Shown here piece after piece: positions 9,839-20,962 of a stretch of 64,000 nt of DNA. Numbering within the stretch: position 1 is the first letter of the stretch; each line of letters begins with the position of its first letter. A program made the position numbers and the translations under genes. The notes beneath the pieces were generated by a model. That model was not told the origin of the DNA. It saw only the letters and a list, made by a program, of their open reading frames with translations, and searched no databases. The DNA lies in assembly GCA_946965045.2 (NCBI GenBank), contig OX337232.1, positions 1,736,001 through 1,800,000 on the forward strand. The letters are read 5' to 3'. Origin of the DNA: Epithemia pelagica. Taxonomy: Eukaryota > Bacillariophyta > Bacillariophyceae > Surirellales > Surirellaceae.

Positions 9839-11224
9839 ATGAAGCTTTTTCATGAGCCTGTTCAGCAACGACGGAATGGCAAGACTTTTCGACATTCGGA
9901 ACTGTTAATGTTGTCCTTGTTGCGAACAGCTGCATTCATTGTCGTGCCTTTCTTGGTGGTTGTGTTTTTGTGGGAGGAGAATACTTTGAACCATGGCCTC
10001 TTTGAAAAACATAATGGAAAAGGACATTCGAGTGTGTTCCAGACAAATTTGAAGAGTCACGGCAAAGATTTTAGTTCTACGGATGATGAAAGTCAAATGG
10101 ACCTGGACATGCTGGTGTCGTCTGCCGAAAGGATTGGTATGATGGAAGAATCGAATGAGGAAGTTCATCTCGATGGGGAAAAGAGTGCTGGTGATCGGTT
10201 TGTCGAGGCATTGGAACAGATTGACGGCGCGAATAAATACGAGCGTGCCCAAAAGTTACTGATCAGCCATTCGGGGGATCATGGTGACGACCCTGTTGCA
10301 CTCATGAATCGAATCTTGATTCGTCCTCGACCTCGTAATCTTCGATTGGTATTTATTGGTGATTCTCTTACGCGGTATCAGTACCTATCTTTGGCATATT
10401 GGCTGCGCTACGGAAGATGGTTTGATCCATCGGTTTACCCCAACAATCTACTTAATGCTCACTCCTTTCACCACGATTATCATCCGAACGATGATTGGAA
10501 TGAGTTCTTCATTCAATCCAATCGCATTCTGCAGCCATTCGAACTTTGCGATTGCAGTCGCCAAGAAAGGAAACACATCGCCGTAGAGCGACGATACTTC
10601 CATGAGTCCACGCGAAACAACACCCTTGTTTACATCAATGTGAGCGGTGAAAGCACATTGGGGCACAAAGGACTCTATGGAAGAGTCGATCCACGCCGTG
10701 TGTTCGAAGCGCACGGTGGACTCTCCCGTAGCGGCTTGATTGCGGACCATGAAAGAGAGGATGAATGGGAATATCGTAACTGGGGCGACTTGGTTCGATA
10801 TCATGTGGGAGCCTTGCGTCTTGGTCCATCGGCCGTCGTAATTCTCAATGCCGGTTTGCATCCCAATCGATTCCATGACTCCCTTCGAACCGCATCGTTA
10901 CGGATGGCGTTAGAAGGCGTGTCTCTGAAAGGCATTTGGAAAACGACGACCTTTCGAAAGGACCAACTTGTACAAACGAATATGGCAAGTGATGCTACTC
11001 AAGTTGTGGCAATGAGTACGATTGACAATGAAATGTGTGGTTTGATGGACGATTGCTTTGATCTCACTTGGATGGCGCATATCAACCCTGATATGTACTA
11101 TGATAACCTTCACTTCAATGAACCTGTCTATCGTATATTGAACGAAGAATTATTGGCAAGACTCGAATTGTTGCCTCGCGACTATGAGCAATTGGAAAGA
11201 TCCATGGTCCTCAAAAAGCAATGA
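9839..11224 (+). CDS. SGNH/PC-esterase-like type II membrane protein
   Basis: Single exon of 461 aa from the first ATG (MKLFHEPVQQ). One hydrophobic span (about residues 25-46, LLRTAAFIVVPFLVVVFLW) near a short N-tail predicts a type II Golgi or ER protein. The lumenal part has FIGDSLTRYQYLSLAYWL near residue 170, matching the GDS block of trichome-birefringence-like/PC-esterase and Cas1p-type acyltransferases. ILNAGLHPNRF and the C-terminal DNLHFNEPVYR provide a plausible Asp-x-x-His pair. Such enzymes O-acetylate or deacetylate cell-wall or Golgi glycans; the substrate here is unknown. The stop codon lies inside a tandem duplication (11218-11316). The superfamily call is reasonably secure and the activity is inference. 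Confidence 0.75.
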   Translation: MKLFHEPVQQRRNGKTFRHSELLMLSLLRTAAFIVVPFLVVVFLWEENTLNHGLFEKHNGKGHSSVFQTNLKSHGKDFSSTDDESQMDLDMLVSSAERIGMMEESNEEVHLDGEKSAGDRFVEALEQIDGANKYERAQKLLISHSGDHGDDPVALMNRILIRPRPRNLRLVFIGDSLTRYQYLSLAYWLRYGRWFDPSVYPNNLLNAHSFHHDYHPNDDWNEFFIQSNRILQPFELCDCSRQERKHIAVERRYFHESTRNNTLVYINVSGESTLGHKGLYGRVDPRRVFEAHGGLSRSGLIADHEREDEWEYRNWGDLVRYHVGALRLGPSAVVILNAGLHPNRFHDSLRTASLRMALEGVSLKGIWKTTTFRKDQLVQTNMASDATQVVAMSTIDNEMCGLMDDCFDLTWMAHINPDMYYDNLHFNEPVYRILNEELLARLELLPRDYEQLERSMVLKKQ

Positions 11225-11316
11225 AGGTACATCATGGCCTCTGGATCGTCGTCTGATGTTTTACGGCAATGAAGGTACATCATCGTGGCCTCTGGATCGT
11301 CGTCTGATGTTTTACG
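11218..11316 (+). repeat. Tandem duplication across the SGNH gene stop codon
   Basis: Two adjacent units, 11218-11265 (48 bp) and 11266-11316 (51 bp), are identical except for a CGT insertion in the second. Both contain CCTCTGGATCGTCGTCTGAT. The coding stop lies at the start of unit 1, so the second unit is in the 3' UTR. Confidence 0.9.
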
Positions 11317-11790
11317 GCAAGTTATAAGTTATCAACACTGCATGTGACGTTCCGTGACAAGGGATTTTGTCCCACCATCCTGATCGATAGCGATTGATTG
11401 TCGCAAGAGGGGCGACTGTTGACGGGTTCCTCCTCCCTGATATTGATGCCAAACTATGACCAACGTATCCGAGCGCTGGTGACAGCGATATTCCATCTTT
11501 CCAGGCATGTTATAGACTTGCCTGGGCAACATTCCATCAAATCTGGCCTTGCATGTCCAGTTGCCCTCTGTCGGTATACTGGTTACAGACAGCCGATACG
11601 GCATCATTTATTTGGTGTTGCTGACAACCCTTCCTGGCCAGCGCCTAATAATCAATCATCACACGTTATAGCAATGAATGTAATCCATCGAACATATCTA
11701 TCATGAAGTGATCAATTAGTTACCTAGAGTTATCAACGCGAGCTACATCAACACTGAATTTCGATTCGCGCAAGGATAACAACCACACGC
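11317..11790. other. Convergent intergenic region, no gene seen
   Basis: Between the convergent stops of the SGNH-like gene and the pyrophosphatase gene. Overlapping short frames on both strands show no family features; it is most likely 3' UTR sequence. Confidence 0.5.
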
Positions 11791-14305
11791 CTACGACGAC
11801 GCAGCGACGAGCCCCTTTCCTGAGTTGATGGCGTAAAAAGTGTCGGCAAATACGAGAGAAAGCACAGCCATGAGTTTCATGACAATATTCAGAGCTGGGC
11901 CACTCGTGTCTTTGAATGGATCCCCGACAGTATCGCCAACCACGGCAGCCTTGTGGATATCCGATCCCTTGCCTTGAAGTTCACTATCAGGGCTGGCCTT
12001 TTCAATGTACTTTTTGGCATTGTCCCATGCACCACCCGAGTTGGACATACTCACGGCCAACTGAATGGACGCCACAAGGGCTCCCACCAAGAGACCAGCC
12101 ACGGCAGTAACTCCAAACAAGATTCCAGTCAAAAGAGGAGTGAAAATGACCATGGCTCCGGGAGGAACCATTTCTTTCAAACTGGCTTGCGTCGAGATCG
12201 CAATACAGGCATCGTAATCGGGACGTTCCGTTGGGTTGGCATCCAACAAGTGGGGCTTCTCGTCGAATTGACGCTGGACTTCCATCACCATTGCCATGGC
12301 AGCTTCTCCTACACTCTTCATGGTCAAAGCGGCAAAAGCAAACGGGATCATTCCACCGACAATCAAAAAGGCAAAAGTCAGAGGCTCCAACATGTTAACA
12401 CCACCTTCAAAAAGGATGGTATTGCCGGCGTCTTTCGAGGCGTGCTGGATTCGCGAGACAAAAGCTCCAAACAGGGCAAGTGAAACGAGAGCAGCGGAAC
12501 CAATCGCAAATCCTTTTCCAATGGCCGCAGTGGTGTTTCCAGCCGCGTCAAGTGCATCCGTTTTTTCACGGACACCAGGGTCCAACTCCGCCATTTCGGC
12601 AATTCCTGTCAAAAAGCAGATAAAAGTGAAAAAAGAGTTAAATTGGATGGATTGCAGTCTTGTACATTCCCATGTCTTTCGCAGAGTATTCTTACCTCCT
12701 GCATTATCACAAACAGGTCCATAGACATCAATGGTCAATCCCGTAGCCAAGTTGGAGAGGAAACCAATCGCCGCCAAGGCGACGCCGTACATGTCACAGA
12801 CGGTGAATGAACCAAAAATGACAATGGCCAACACCAATACAGGAATGATGGCAGACTTGTATCCCAGAGCAATACCGTAAATCATGTTAGTCGCGGCACC
12901 TGTCTTACACGAATTGGCAACCTCGCGGACCGGCTTGTAGCTGTGACTCGTGTAGTACTCGGTTACCAACCCAATAATGAGACCACCAACGGCACCCATT
13001 GCGACGCAAAGAACAGCTTTCCAAGGGTGCAGAGTCATGGGTTCGTTTCCGACCGTTCGGAGAAGAGTGAATGAATCGGGCAAAAAGAAGGTGGCGGTGT
13101 AGTAAATAGCCGGGATCATGACGACCGTCGTGGAAATGAGTTGGACTTTGAGTGCCATTTCCACATGACTTTCAGTCTTGACGGTGGCAATGTGCGTGGC
13201 AATAAAAGAGCAAAGCAAACAGACAAAGATTCCAACCGCGCTCACAACAATCGGAAAGACCATGGCGTCCCAGTCACCGGCGGCACCGATACTGCTTCCA
13301 ATGACGAGGGCGGCGCACGTGGATTCGGCAAAGGATCCAAACAGATCACTTCCCATACCAGCCACATCACCCACATTGTCGCCTACATTATCGGCAATCG
13401 TAGCGGGGTTACGAGGGTCATCTTCAGGAATACCGTGAACCACTTTCCCCACAAGATCCGCACCGACATCGGCAGCCTTGGTGTAGATACCGCCACCCAC
13501 ACGACCAAACATGGCAATGACGGAACCTCCAAGACCATATCCAGTAATACACTCCGTCAAGTAGGACCATTCTTCGCCCTTGTTGTAATGAAGGCGGAAC
13601 AAGAGCATGGTCATGTAGAGCATCAAAAGACCGGCGGCACAGAGGGCGAAACCCATGACTGCACCAGCGCGAAAGGCCGTATTGAAACAGGCGGTCCAGC
13701 CAGGCTTCTGAGCCGAAACCGTGGTACGCACGTTACTGTAGACAGCAACCTTCATCCCAAGGTACCCACTTGCCATGGAAGTGACAGCGCCGAGGACAAA
13801 GGAAAGCGCCGTGAAACCGCCTCGTGCAAAGTCCCATCCTGTTCCCCAGGACACAAGCACAAGAATGATGATACAGAATACTGCAATGAAAAGAGCACAG
13901 ACATTGTATTCCGCCCGCAAGAATGACTCGGCACCTTCGTAAATGGCTTCGTAGATTTCCTTCAGTCGTGCCGTCTTTTCATCATTGTCACTCGAACTCA
14001 ACAAAGCAGTTCCTTCATTGTCTTGAGAGGCAAACGATTGGACTGGAATTTGAGCAATGATTCGGAACTGGAGGTAGGCCCACAACAGGCCAACCACCCC
14101 CGCCAAAAAGATTACCTGGGATGCCGATAACTGAAGATACCATGGAGCATGGAGTGAGAAACCCAAAAAATGAAGCCGACGTATCAATCAGTATTCTCGA
14201 ATCTCAGGGCGCGTTCGGAATGCCATACTGTTCTCTATGGAACCACACCGGTCGATTGCCATAGGACGGGACTAGTTCGATGATGGCGCATTGGTCACTT
14301 ACCAT
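11791..14305 (-). CDS. Membrane H+-translocating inorganic pyrophosphatase (type I, K+-dependent)
   Basis: Hydrolyses PPi and pumps H+ into vacuole-type compartments. Proposed exons are 14305-14303 (ATG only), 14130-12696 and 12605-11791, giving 750 aa. Core motifs are all present: [29 protein letters not shown], the DNAGGIAEMAE block restored only by splicing, and [17 protein letters not shown]. Ala and Gly in [11 protein letters not shown] indicate the K+-dependent class. The long frame lacks any ATG before the conserved start of the first helix. The only good candidate is the ATG at 14305, immediately followed by GTAAGT; the phase-0 acceptor at 14131 yields [20 protein letters not shown], as in relatives. 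The 90-bp intron at 12606-12695 is a multiple of three and stop-free, so naive translation carries 30 extra residues. Family secure, start exon likely. Confidence 0.93.
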
Positions 14306-14625
14306 GGTGTCAAGGTCGGTATCCAAGATTTTGAGGATCAAGCGCCTTCAACTGGATCGCGCACAATGCTGGACTCGACGAAAGATGACAATCGGAGTTT
14401 GCTCTTGACACTTCCCCACGACACGCTTCAGTGACGTGTTACGTGTTGGCTTTTTGGCCACAGGTCTGGCCGTCTCTCGCCTCTGCGCGGAGGATGTGCG
14501 ACCGCGTCCGAGTTGACAACTTCCTCTCTTCATTTTTCTGCTTCCATCAAACAAGCAAGAAGCGAGACGCACATTGGACCTGGAGCCATCGAAACAGATT
14601 GACAAACAGCCGTATTCTGAAGAAA
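14306..14625. promoter_or_regulatory. Divergent promoter region between the H+-PPase and the S49 protease
   Basis: 320 bp between divergent starts, holding the leader of the pyrophosphatase (minus) and the promoter and leader of the S49 protease (plus). No further element recognised. Confidence 0.45.
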
Positions 14626-16596
14626 ATGACAATGGGGATTTGTCATAGATCTATGTTGATGCTGTGGTTGACCTTGGGTCTTCTAGCTACAGTCCCGTGT
14701 GATTCGACAAGCAGGTCCCCTGCCTTCCCTTTGGACGGTCGGTACATTGGACAAGGAAACTGGATATCACATTTGATGAAGCAACGACAGAGTTCTGTGG
14801 GTAAAAGATACTTTGCTATGGATCGGGTGAGTAGAGATGTACTTTGCTTGCAACGAGGTGGAAGTTCAGAGGCTCCTGTCCCGAAGAAAAGGCCCTTGTT
14901 CCTGGGACGTTTGGGAATTTCCAAAAACAACACATCATCCCCCGAAACCAAGCCACAAGAGGAGCAGGAGCAGAAGAGTCCCAACCCCCCTCAAGAATCC
15001 CCAAAAGAAAAACGCCGACGACAAAGCCCAGTAGGGAATGAAACGGATAGCAAACCGGACGAGAAGAAACGAGAGGGATCCAAGGCGAACAAGAACAACA
15101 AGACTTCTCCAACCAGTTCGTCGGGCAACACGACAGTGACAGAGGGAGGGAAAAAACCATCTACACAGGTCCCAGATCAAACAACAGTCACCGTGGCTCC
15201 ACCACCTCCTACCTATCATCTCGTTCGAGGTCAACCAAACATGATCCGACCGGCACCTCCTGCCTCTGAGAAGAACGCCTTGATTGTCGAGGTGTTGTCA
15301 CGCTTGCTTACACGCGCTGTCTTTGTGGTCTGGTCCTGGCGGTGGTTTTTTGGTCACGACAAGATTGTCCCTGTGCAACATTTTGTATGGTAAGTCGATT
15401 TCGAACGGTTTGTATGAAACACCCTTTTTCGGGCGCTCATTTTCAAGCGTTTTTCATGATATTATAAGGGAACGCCTGAACGATCGTTACTCCAAAGATG
15501 CTTCTGTTCTAAGAAGCGAGTTAAATGAACCACCAGTTGGCGTTGGGAAGTGGCGCTGGCACATACTGCACAAATGGCGAGTATTGCAGTCCCACCATCC
15601 ACAGCCCAAACCGTTGAGTGAAACCTTCAATCGGACGGTGGTAGTCATGGAACTGAGCAGTAAAGGTGGACAAATGGAACTGCCCTTTCTGACCGAAGCA
15701 GTCTCGTTCTTGGTGGACGAGTTCCGAGCCCGCGCCTTTGGCGTTGCAAAAGTCAATGGGCAACCACTACCACTGGAAGTAATTCTATTGGTCTCGGTAA
15801 GACAATCTGAAAGTAACGGAATGATCCAGCACGCATCAAGTTCTAATCAATGTGTTTCGTTCAGTCACCAGGCGGCTCCGTAACCCACTATGGGCTAGGA
15901 GCTGCACAGGTACAGCGATTGAAACGAGAGGAAGGAATCACACTGACAGTTTGTGTGGATCGGACCGCTGCGAGTGGAGGCTACATGATTGCCAGCCAAG
16001 CCGACACGCTCATTGCGGCTCCATTCGCCTCCATAGGAAGTGTCGGTGTTCTGGTGGAGGGCTTCAATTTGAATGAGGTGTCACGCTTGTATGGCGTCCG
16101 TCCCATCTCACTGAAATCCGGCAAATACAAAAATACTCTTTCCACCTTTGGACCCATTTCATCGACGGACGAGAAATTCGAAACAGAGCGACTAACCCGT
16201 GTCCACGAAGCGTTTCAAGATCTGGTGATATCCAGCCGACCTGCCCTGGCCGATCGCAAGGACGTCCTAGAAGGTCAAGTATACTGTGGTTCGGAGGCAT
16301 TGGAGTTGGATATGATTGACAAAGTAATGACATCGCATGAATACATTATGGAGCGCATTGGTGAAGGTGATCGTGTCTTAAAGCTCCATCCAGCAAAGTC
16401 GCGACCAAAACATCAACGGAAGAACATTCCCATTTCTCCTCATGATCTACTCCCTTACTTGCAATCTTGGGTTTCCAATAATGCAAATCCAGAGAGGATC
16501 GTATCGCTGCTCACGAAATACGGTCCCATGGTTGGGTTTGCCAATCATATCGTTCGTCAAATTATCCAGTTTTACTCCCCGACTCAAGACTATTAA
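14626..16596 (+). CDS. S49 family peptidase (SppA/SohB-like), probably plastid
   Basis: Ser-Lys dyad protease related to signal peptide peptidase A. Exons 14626-15389, 15469-15796 and 15865-16596 give 607 aa. The second intron is well fixed because it restores the S49 signature SSPGGSV. An in-frame alternative acceptor at 15447 for the first intron would add seven residues. Visible motifs are VVVMELSSKGG, SPGGSVTHYGLGA, the nucleophile block DRTAASGGYMIAS, FASIGSVGVLVEG, and the Lys block SGKYKNTLSTF. The N-terminus is a hydrophobic signal peptide (LMLWLTLGLLATVP) followed by SPAFPLDG, resembling a diatom ASAFAP cleavage motif, then a long Pro/Lys/Ser-rich linker before a short hydrophobic segment. 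Land-plant SppA acts at thylakoids, which would fit. Family assignment secure, location inferred. Confidence 0.88.
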
Positions 16597-16817
16597 GTGA
16601 TAGCTACCATGTCTAATATAGAATCTCCTTTCAGCGCCAGCCTTAGATGACATGGAGCGTAACCTTGAAACGATTGGTTGAGGAGACAGAGAAGTGCCAG
16701 TTGTTGAATGAGTGAAGGCCAGGCAAAATCGGCTGCAGCTGCAGGCGAACGCCATTGTAGACAGCACTCGAAGGAAATGAAAGTTTCTTGAAAGTGATTT
16801 CCAGTATCCACAAAAAT

Positions 16818-17120
16818 TTATTTCTCGTCAGCTCCCAAAATCCTCTTCTTCCGAAGTGCCTTTTTGGCTTCTTCAACTTCTTGCTCGAGTTCAACAGACG
16901 CTTGTTTATGGTCTTTTAAGGCAAGGACTCCATACACCACGGAACAAACACCATATATCCCCAACAACAGGACCCCCCATAGCGGTGCCCATTCAACTAC
17001 GATCTTCACCATCAAAGATGGAGCTGACGATGACTGAGAAATCAAATTGATGGCTCCAAGCCATATCGATAGCAAGACAACGCCGTAAATGCTGAATATT
17101 TGCCATCTCAAGAATCCCAT
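16818..17120 (-). CDS. DPM3: Dolichol-phosphate mannosyltransferase subunit 3
   Basis: Small ER-membrane subunit that tethers the catalytic DPM1, needed for dolichol-P-mannose and hence for N-glycans, GPI anchors and O-mannose. It has 100 residues in one exon. Two membrane spans (about 7-28 and 43-66) are followed by the typical cytosolic coiled-coil tail ALKDHKQASVELEQEVEEA and KKALRKK, which aligns with the human tail. Length agrees with the family (about 90-100 aa). It is convergent with the S49 gene, only 221 bp away. Confidence rests on topology and the tail motif. Confidence 0.85.
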   Translation of the reverse strand: MGFLRWQIFSIYGVVLLSIWLGAINLISQSSSAPSLMVKIVVEWAPLWGVLLLGIYGVCSVVYGVLALKDHKQASVELEQEVEEAKKALRKKRILGADEK

Positions 17121-18469
17121 CTTCGTCGTCTTTGAGCGTGGCGCGGCATTGGTTATTGGTTGCTACTTGCTTTAGTGTAGCTATCGATGCTACCTTTTCA
17201 CCTTGTATCCAAGAGTGTAGGTTAGGGCTTTCTCTATCGACCTACTCCTACTCCTACAAATCCTATACAGTCAGTGCAAGGCTTTGTCCCGCGAAATACT
17301 TCTTCCCATACGAGCTCGTACCCTACAATACACCTAAGGGGATTGACGGCACCGTCTCAAGGAGTACACCTATCCACCATGGACATGGACCATGGCAATA
17401 GAACATTGTAGAAGGAAGTAGGAGTGAGAGTGAGTCCTTCAGTTTTCTGAATTCTGAACTGAAGAACCACGGTTGTTGCACCCCTGACAAGTGTATCTAA
17501 TGTCAACGAGTGGAATGCTTGTGTCTGTGTCCCCGGTCCCCGTAATTCGTAATGAGATTTGAGATTACCTTTTTGGCGGGTTACGCGGGTATGTCTTTGA
17601 GATTTCTCTCAAAAAAGTGGAGGGGAGAAAGATATTGATTCTTTCTAGTGTACTTCCCCCCTGATCGAGATCCGATTTTAGCCGCGCTTTCTATGTACTA
17701 CTATTTTCTTTTCATTGAGACGAAACTGGTACGATTTGATAGGCTGTTGTATCCGTTAACGAGTTGATTCTCGTCTGTTGGAGTCGCCGTTCGTTTGTGT
17801 ATTTAAGACCAACGGAGTCAGAATCAATTAAATAATCATATACAAGACCCGACCGGAGCATTTGAATCCCACGGTTTGTAAGTGGGCGCGTGGTGAACAT
17901 GAATCAAAATCATCAAAAATCAAAATGTGACAACTCATCGAGTACAAAGTTTCCACTTCTAAATTTTAATACACATGAGATATGTGAGCGCTTGGATCAT
18001 TTGGAACCCAAAATGTGCGCGCACTCCCATGCTCTATTTTAGATATGCCCCCCTCGCCTGTGGGCGATGAAAGTACTCGACAAATACATTCGGATATGTG
18101 CTGTAGCCGTCCCCATATCGTATTTGTCTCATTACGTTTCGTTCGCCTGTTCGCCCAAACGGGAAACTAGAGAGTTTGAAGCGAGACACCTTTTCTTTAC
18201 ACGTCCGATTTTTGGCCAGTTTGAAAGTCAATCTCGATTAAGCCTTATAGGGCGTGTGATGCCGGAGCACTGAACCTGTCACATAGTCACGAAAAGAATC
18301 GCCTCATTCATTGCCATTCCACCTCTCGCTCTTCTGCGATTGTAAATCGTCTCCGTTCTCGGACCAATTATCATCTCAACAGAGGTTCATGACCGTCTCC
18401 TACCGGTAGTCTCGAGAGTCGAGAGTCGCAAGAAGGAAAGACGAAACTCAGGCCGTGTCATCAAAAGTC
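17121..18469. other. 1.35 kb intergenic region, no supported gene
   Basis: Contains only short frames without ATG or domain content. The sequence is somewhat AT-rich from 17880 to 18060. It separates the divergent DPM3 (minus) and the acidic protein gene (plus), so at least one promoter lies near each end. I see no tRNA, repeat or inverted repeat here. Confidence 0.5.
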
Positions 18470-20428
18470 ATGATGCCGGTGAAAGCAAGAGTAATACTAC
18501 GACGATGGTTTCACCACAGGACAAGGTCCGAATATCGAGAATTGACTGAAGACAACGAGAAAATTATTCCAGACAAAATTCATGACTGGACCACTGTCCC
18601 TGGTCTGATTGTAGAGGACGGTGAAGGTCTTCTCTGCGTTGAGGAGGAGGAGGATTGCCATGGACAGGTCCACAAACCAAAGAAAGATCATTACGTGAAA
18701 AGATCCTCGAGATGCAAAGAACCAATTGCCGATATGGAGGGAGTTGTCCAAAGACTAAGCAGATCAGAATCCTATGAGACTCTTGAAACAGAAGAGGAGT
18801 CTGATCTGGCAGACCATGAACATAGCCCGAAGCGACAACGATCGATCCGCTGGGCTGACGATGAGGGGAGAAAACTCGTTGTTCGTCATGTGGTTCAAAT
18901 ACTCAAGCCTCTGAATGTCCGCGTTGTCATTCTGATGCTCAATCCTGCAGAGAAAACTTTTGAGTTTGTTCAGTGTGAGTTTCATAGTGACGAGCGTCTC
19001 ACAGTCTGTGATCTCTTGGTACAATTGCCCTTCATGGCTTCCATGGAGTCACTGAAGAAGCAAAGATACGCGGCTCTCTACAGAGGAGAACGAGAAATGG
19101 TCAACATCATTTCAATCCAGGATTACGATATCGTCGAAGGTGAGATTCTAGTAGCTGTGTCTTCAACAGCCAATCCGAAACAAGCAATTGCCGCTGCAGC
19201 AGCCTTGCTTCTACAACGTAGTTTACTGCGAGCAGTGCAGAAAGCGAAACTGTCTGGACGGGCGCTCCAAAAGCTGATGAGTAGTGCAGAGCTCGCAAAA
19301 GTCCTCGAGGGTGCTGGGCGACCAAACCCAGCAAATCATTTGTATGAGGAAGATGAAGAATCTCGGGAAGATTGCCGACTTGTTCTGAGAGTTCTAAGCA
19401 AGGAGCTTGGGGAACATCGGGCCGAAGCCTGCGAACAGCAGGGTTCTTCGGATGATGAAGAAGAGGATGATCAAGAACAAGCTGCTTTTCCATTCATTTC
19501 TGTACCCGAGTTAAACGATGACGAATTCCGTCTGTTTGAGCAGGCAACGATTGACCCTTATTCTCCGGTCGCGAGGGGAAGAATGGCCGAGATACCGCCC
19601 AACTTGTTGCTAGATGATGGCTGTCATTTCAAGCCTCCATTTCGTTCATACGAAGAGGACAATATTGTATGGGACGAGATTTCCTCTGGAGAGGAAGATA
19701 TAGGTGAAATGGATGAACCTGAGCCGGTTGTCAGCTTTTCATCAGTGAACAACGAGGAAGCTGATGGTGAGGCACGTGAACACGTTGAAGAATATGTAGG
19801 AATGACTGCATTCGCGGAAGATCCTGACATCGATGATGATGAATGTATACATAAGAGAAGTCGATCAGAAGACCAAGAGACTCTATTGTTGGTTTCCTCT
19901 GATGAGAGCGGTCCTGGTTCCTGCGCAGAAGGTTATGCCAACACAAGTTATGAGGATAACGAACTACTCCAAGAAATGTCAGATGATTTAGATCCCATAC
20001 CCAAACTAGAGGACTCACTTGATGACGAAGACTTCGACGATTATGATGATGACCAAGACGAGCCCCCAGAACTACCCGAACGGGAAGTATGCGAGCTATC
20101 ACATATATCTGAGGTTGACACGCTAGAAGAGAACGACGATGTAACGACCGCTCTTACACTGAGCCAGCACGATTCGGAGGATAGTACAGACGTAGTATCA
20201 AATATACCCGAGATTGGATCAACGGGAGTGGGAGAAGGAAGTGTGAACATTCCCCAACGCTTGGCTGAAGAAGTGACTATGCAACTTGAAGAAAAGGCTG
20301 TATACGAAGCATCCACCGTTTGCATCGCCGTCGCTCTTCTACTTGGATCTATGAACAAGATTTCATCTCCTCGCATGTCATCGCATCTGAAACTCCAGCC
20401 CATCGAGGTGCAAGAAGCTGAGGTGTAA
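18470..20428 (+). CDS. Large acidic protein of unknown function
   Basis: Single exon, 652 aa from ATG 18470 (a second ATG follows directly). I do not recognise a named family. After a basic N-terminus there is a globular block at about residues 140-270: VRHVVQILKPLNVRVVILML, TFEFVQCEFHSDERLTVCDL, then a helical Ala/Leu stretch and QKAKLSGRALQKLM. Its strand-helix order, ending DYDIVEGEILVAV, could be ubiquitin-like (beta-grasp), which is an inference. The remaining two thirds are extremely rich in Glu and Asp and likely disordered, with scattered Ser/Asp sites such as SSDDEEEDDQE. The C-terminus (residues about 610-652) regains hydrophobic character (ASTVCIAVALLLGSM). Acidic tails of this sort are common in histone- or ribosome-binding proteins, but no function is claimed. 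Confidence 0.75.
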   Translation: MMPVKARVILRRWFHHRTRSEYRELTEDNEKIIPDKIHDWTTVPGLIVEDGEGLLCVEEEEDCHGQVHKPKKDHYVKRSSRCKEPIADMEGVVQRLSRSESYETLETEEESDLADHEHSPKRQRSIRWADDEGRKLVVRHVVQILKPLNVRVVILMLNPAEKTFEFVQCEFHSDERLTVCDLLVQLPFMASMESLKKQRYAALYRGEREMVNIISIQDYDIVEGEILVAVSSTANPKQAIAAAAALLLQRSLLRAVQKAKLSGRALQKLMSSAELAKVLEGAGRPNPANHLYEEDEESREDCRLVLRVLSKELGEHRAEACEQQGSSDDEEEDDQEQAAFPFISVPELNDDEFRLFEQATIDPYSPVARGRMAEIPPNLLLDDGCHFKPPFRSYEEDNIVWDEISSGEEDIGEMDEPEPVVSFSSVNNEEADGEAREHVEEYVGMTAFAEDPDIDDDECIHKRSRSEDQETLLLVSSDESGPGSCAEGYANTSYEDNELLQEMSDDLDPIPKLEDSLDDEDFDDYDDDQDEPPELPEREVCELSHISEVDTLEENDDVTTALTLSQHDSEDSTDVVSNIPEIGSTGVGEGSVNIPQRLAEEVTMQLEEKAVYEASTVCIAVALLLGSMNKISSPRMSSHLKLQPIEVQEAEV

Positions 20429-20962
20429 CAAAGATACAAGCATTACAGGTTTAGTTTCGCCTGAAGCCGAAGCTCCGTCATCAATGCTCGGTTACCCTCT
20501 CACACGGGGTTGAGAAACAAAAATGCATACTATCTCTTCGAAAGTTGATTGCGTTTTTCCTTTCATGTTGGTCGTGTATTGACTGGCACAAGATCAACAT
20601 CCCATGCGATCCAGGTCACTGAGTTATATACCCTACAAGCAGCAGTCGAGCTTATTGCCTTTAAACCTGACTGAATATGAGGTTAACTAACGATCACGAA
20701 AGCATCAGGCAGTATAATTCATTCACTTTTGCCACACTTTTGGCTATGGGTCACAGCTTTCTTCTCGGACATAGTCGATTCTTCTTTCGGACAACCGACA
20801 TCCTCGGTAAACGATGGTTGTCGTGTGCTGTGTAGTGATGAGGAAGAGCATTTCCTCGTAGCCGTGTTTTCCATAACCATCTCTACTCACTTGAATGTGA
20901 TGATTGCGAAATCTTTCTGGAAAATAAATGCATTCACCAATACTCCATCTTCCGGTGTCGGC
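20429..20962. other. Convergent intergenic region, no gene seen
   Basis: Between the convergent stops of the acidic protein and the MgtE-like transporter. The open frame at 20729-20968 has no domain features. Probably two 3' UTRs. Confidence 0.5.

Noticed and set aside
13141-13926. Long plus-strand frame within the pyrophosphatase gene
   Set aside because: Complement of a conserved coding sequence; His/Thr/Gly-biased composition typical of antisense shadows.
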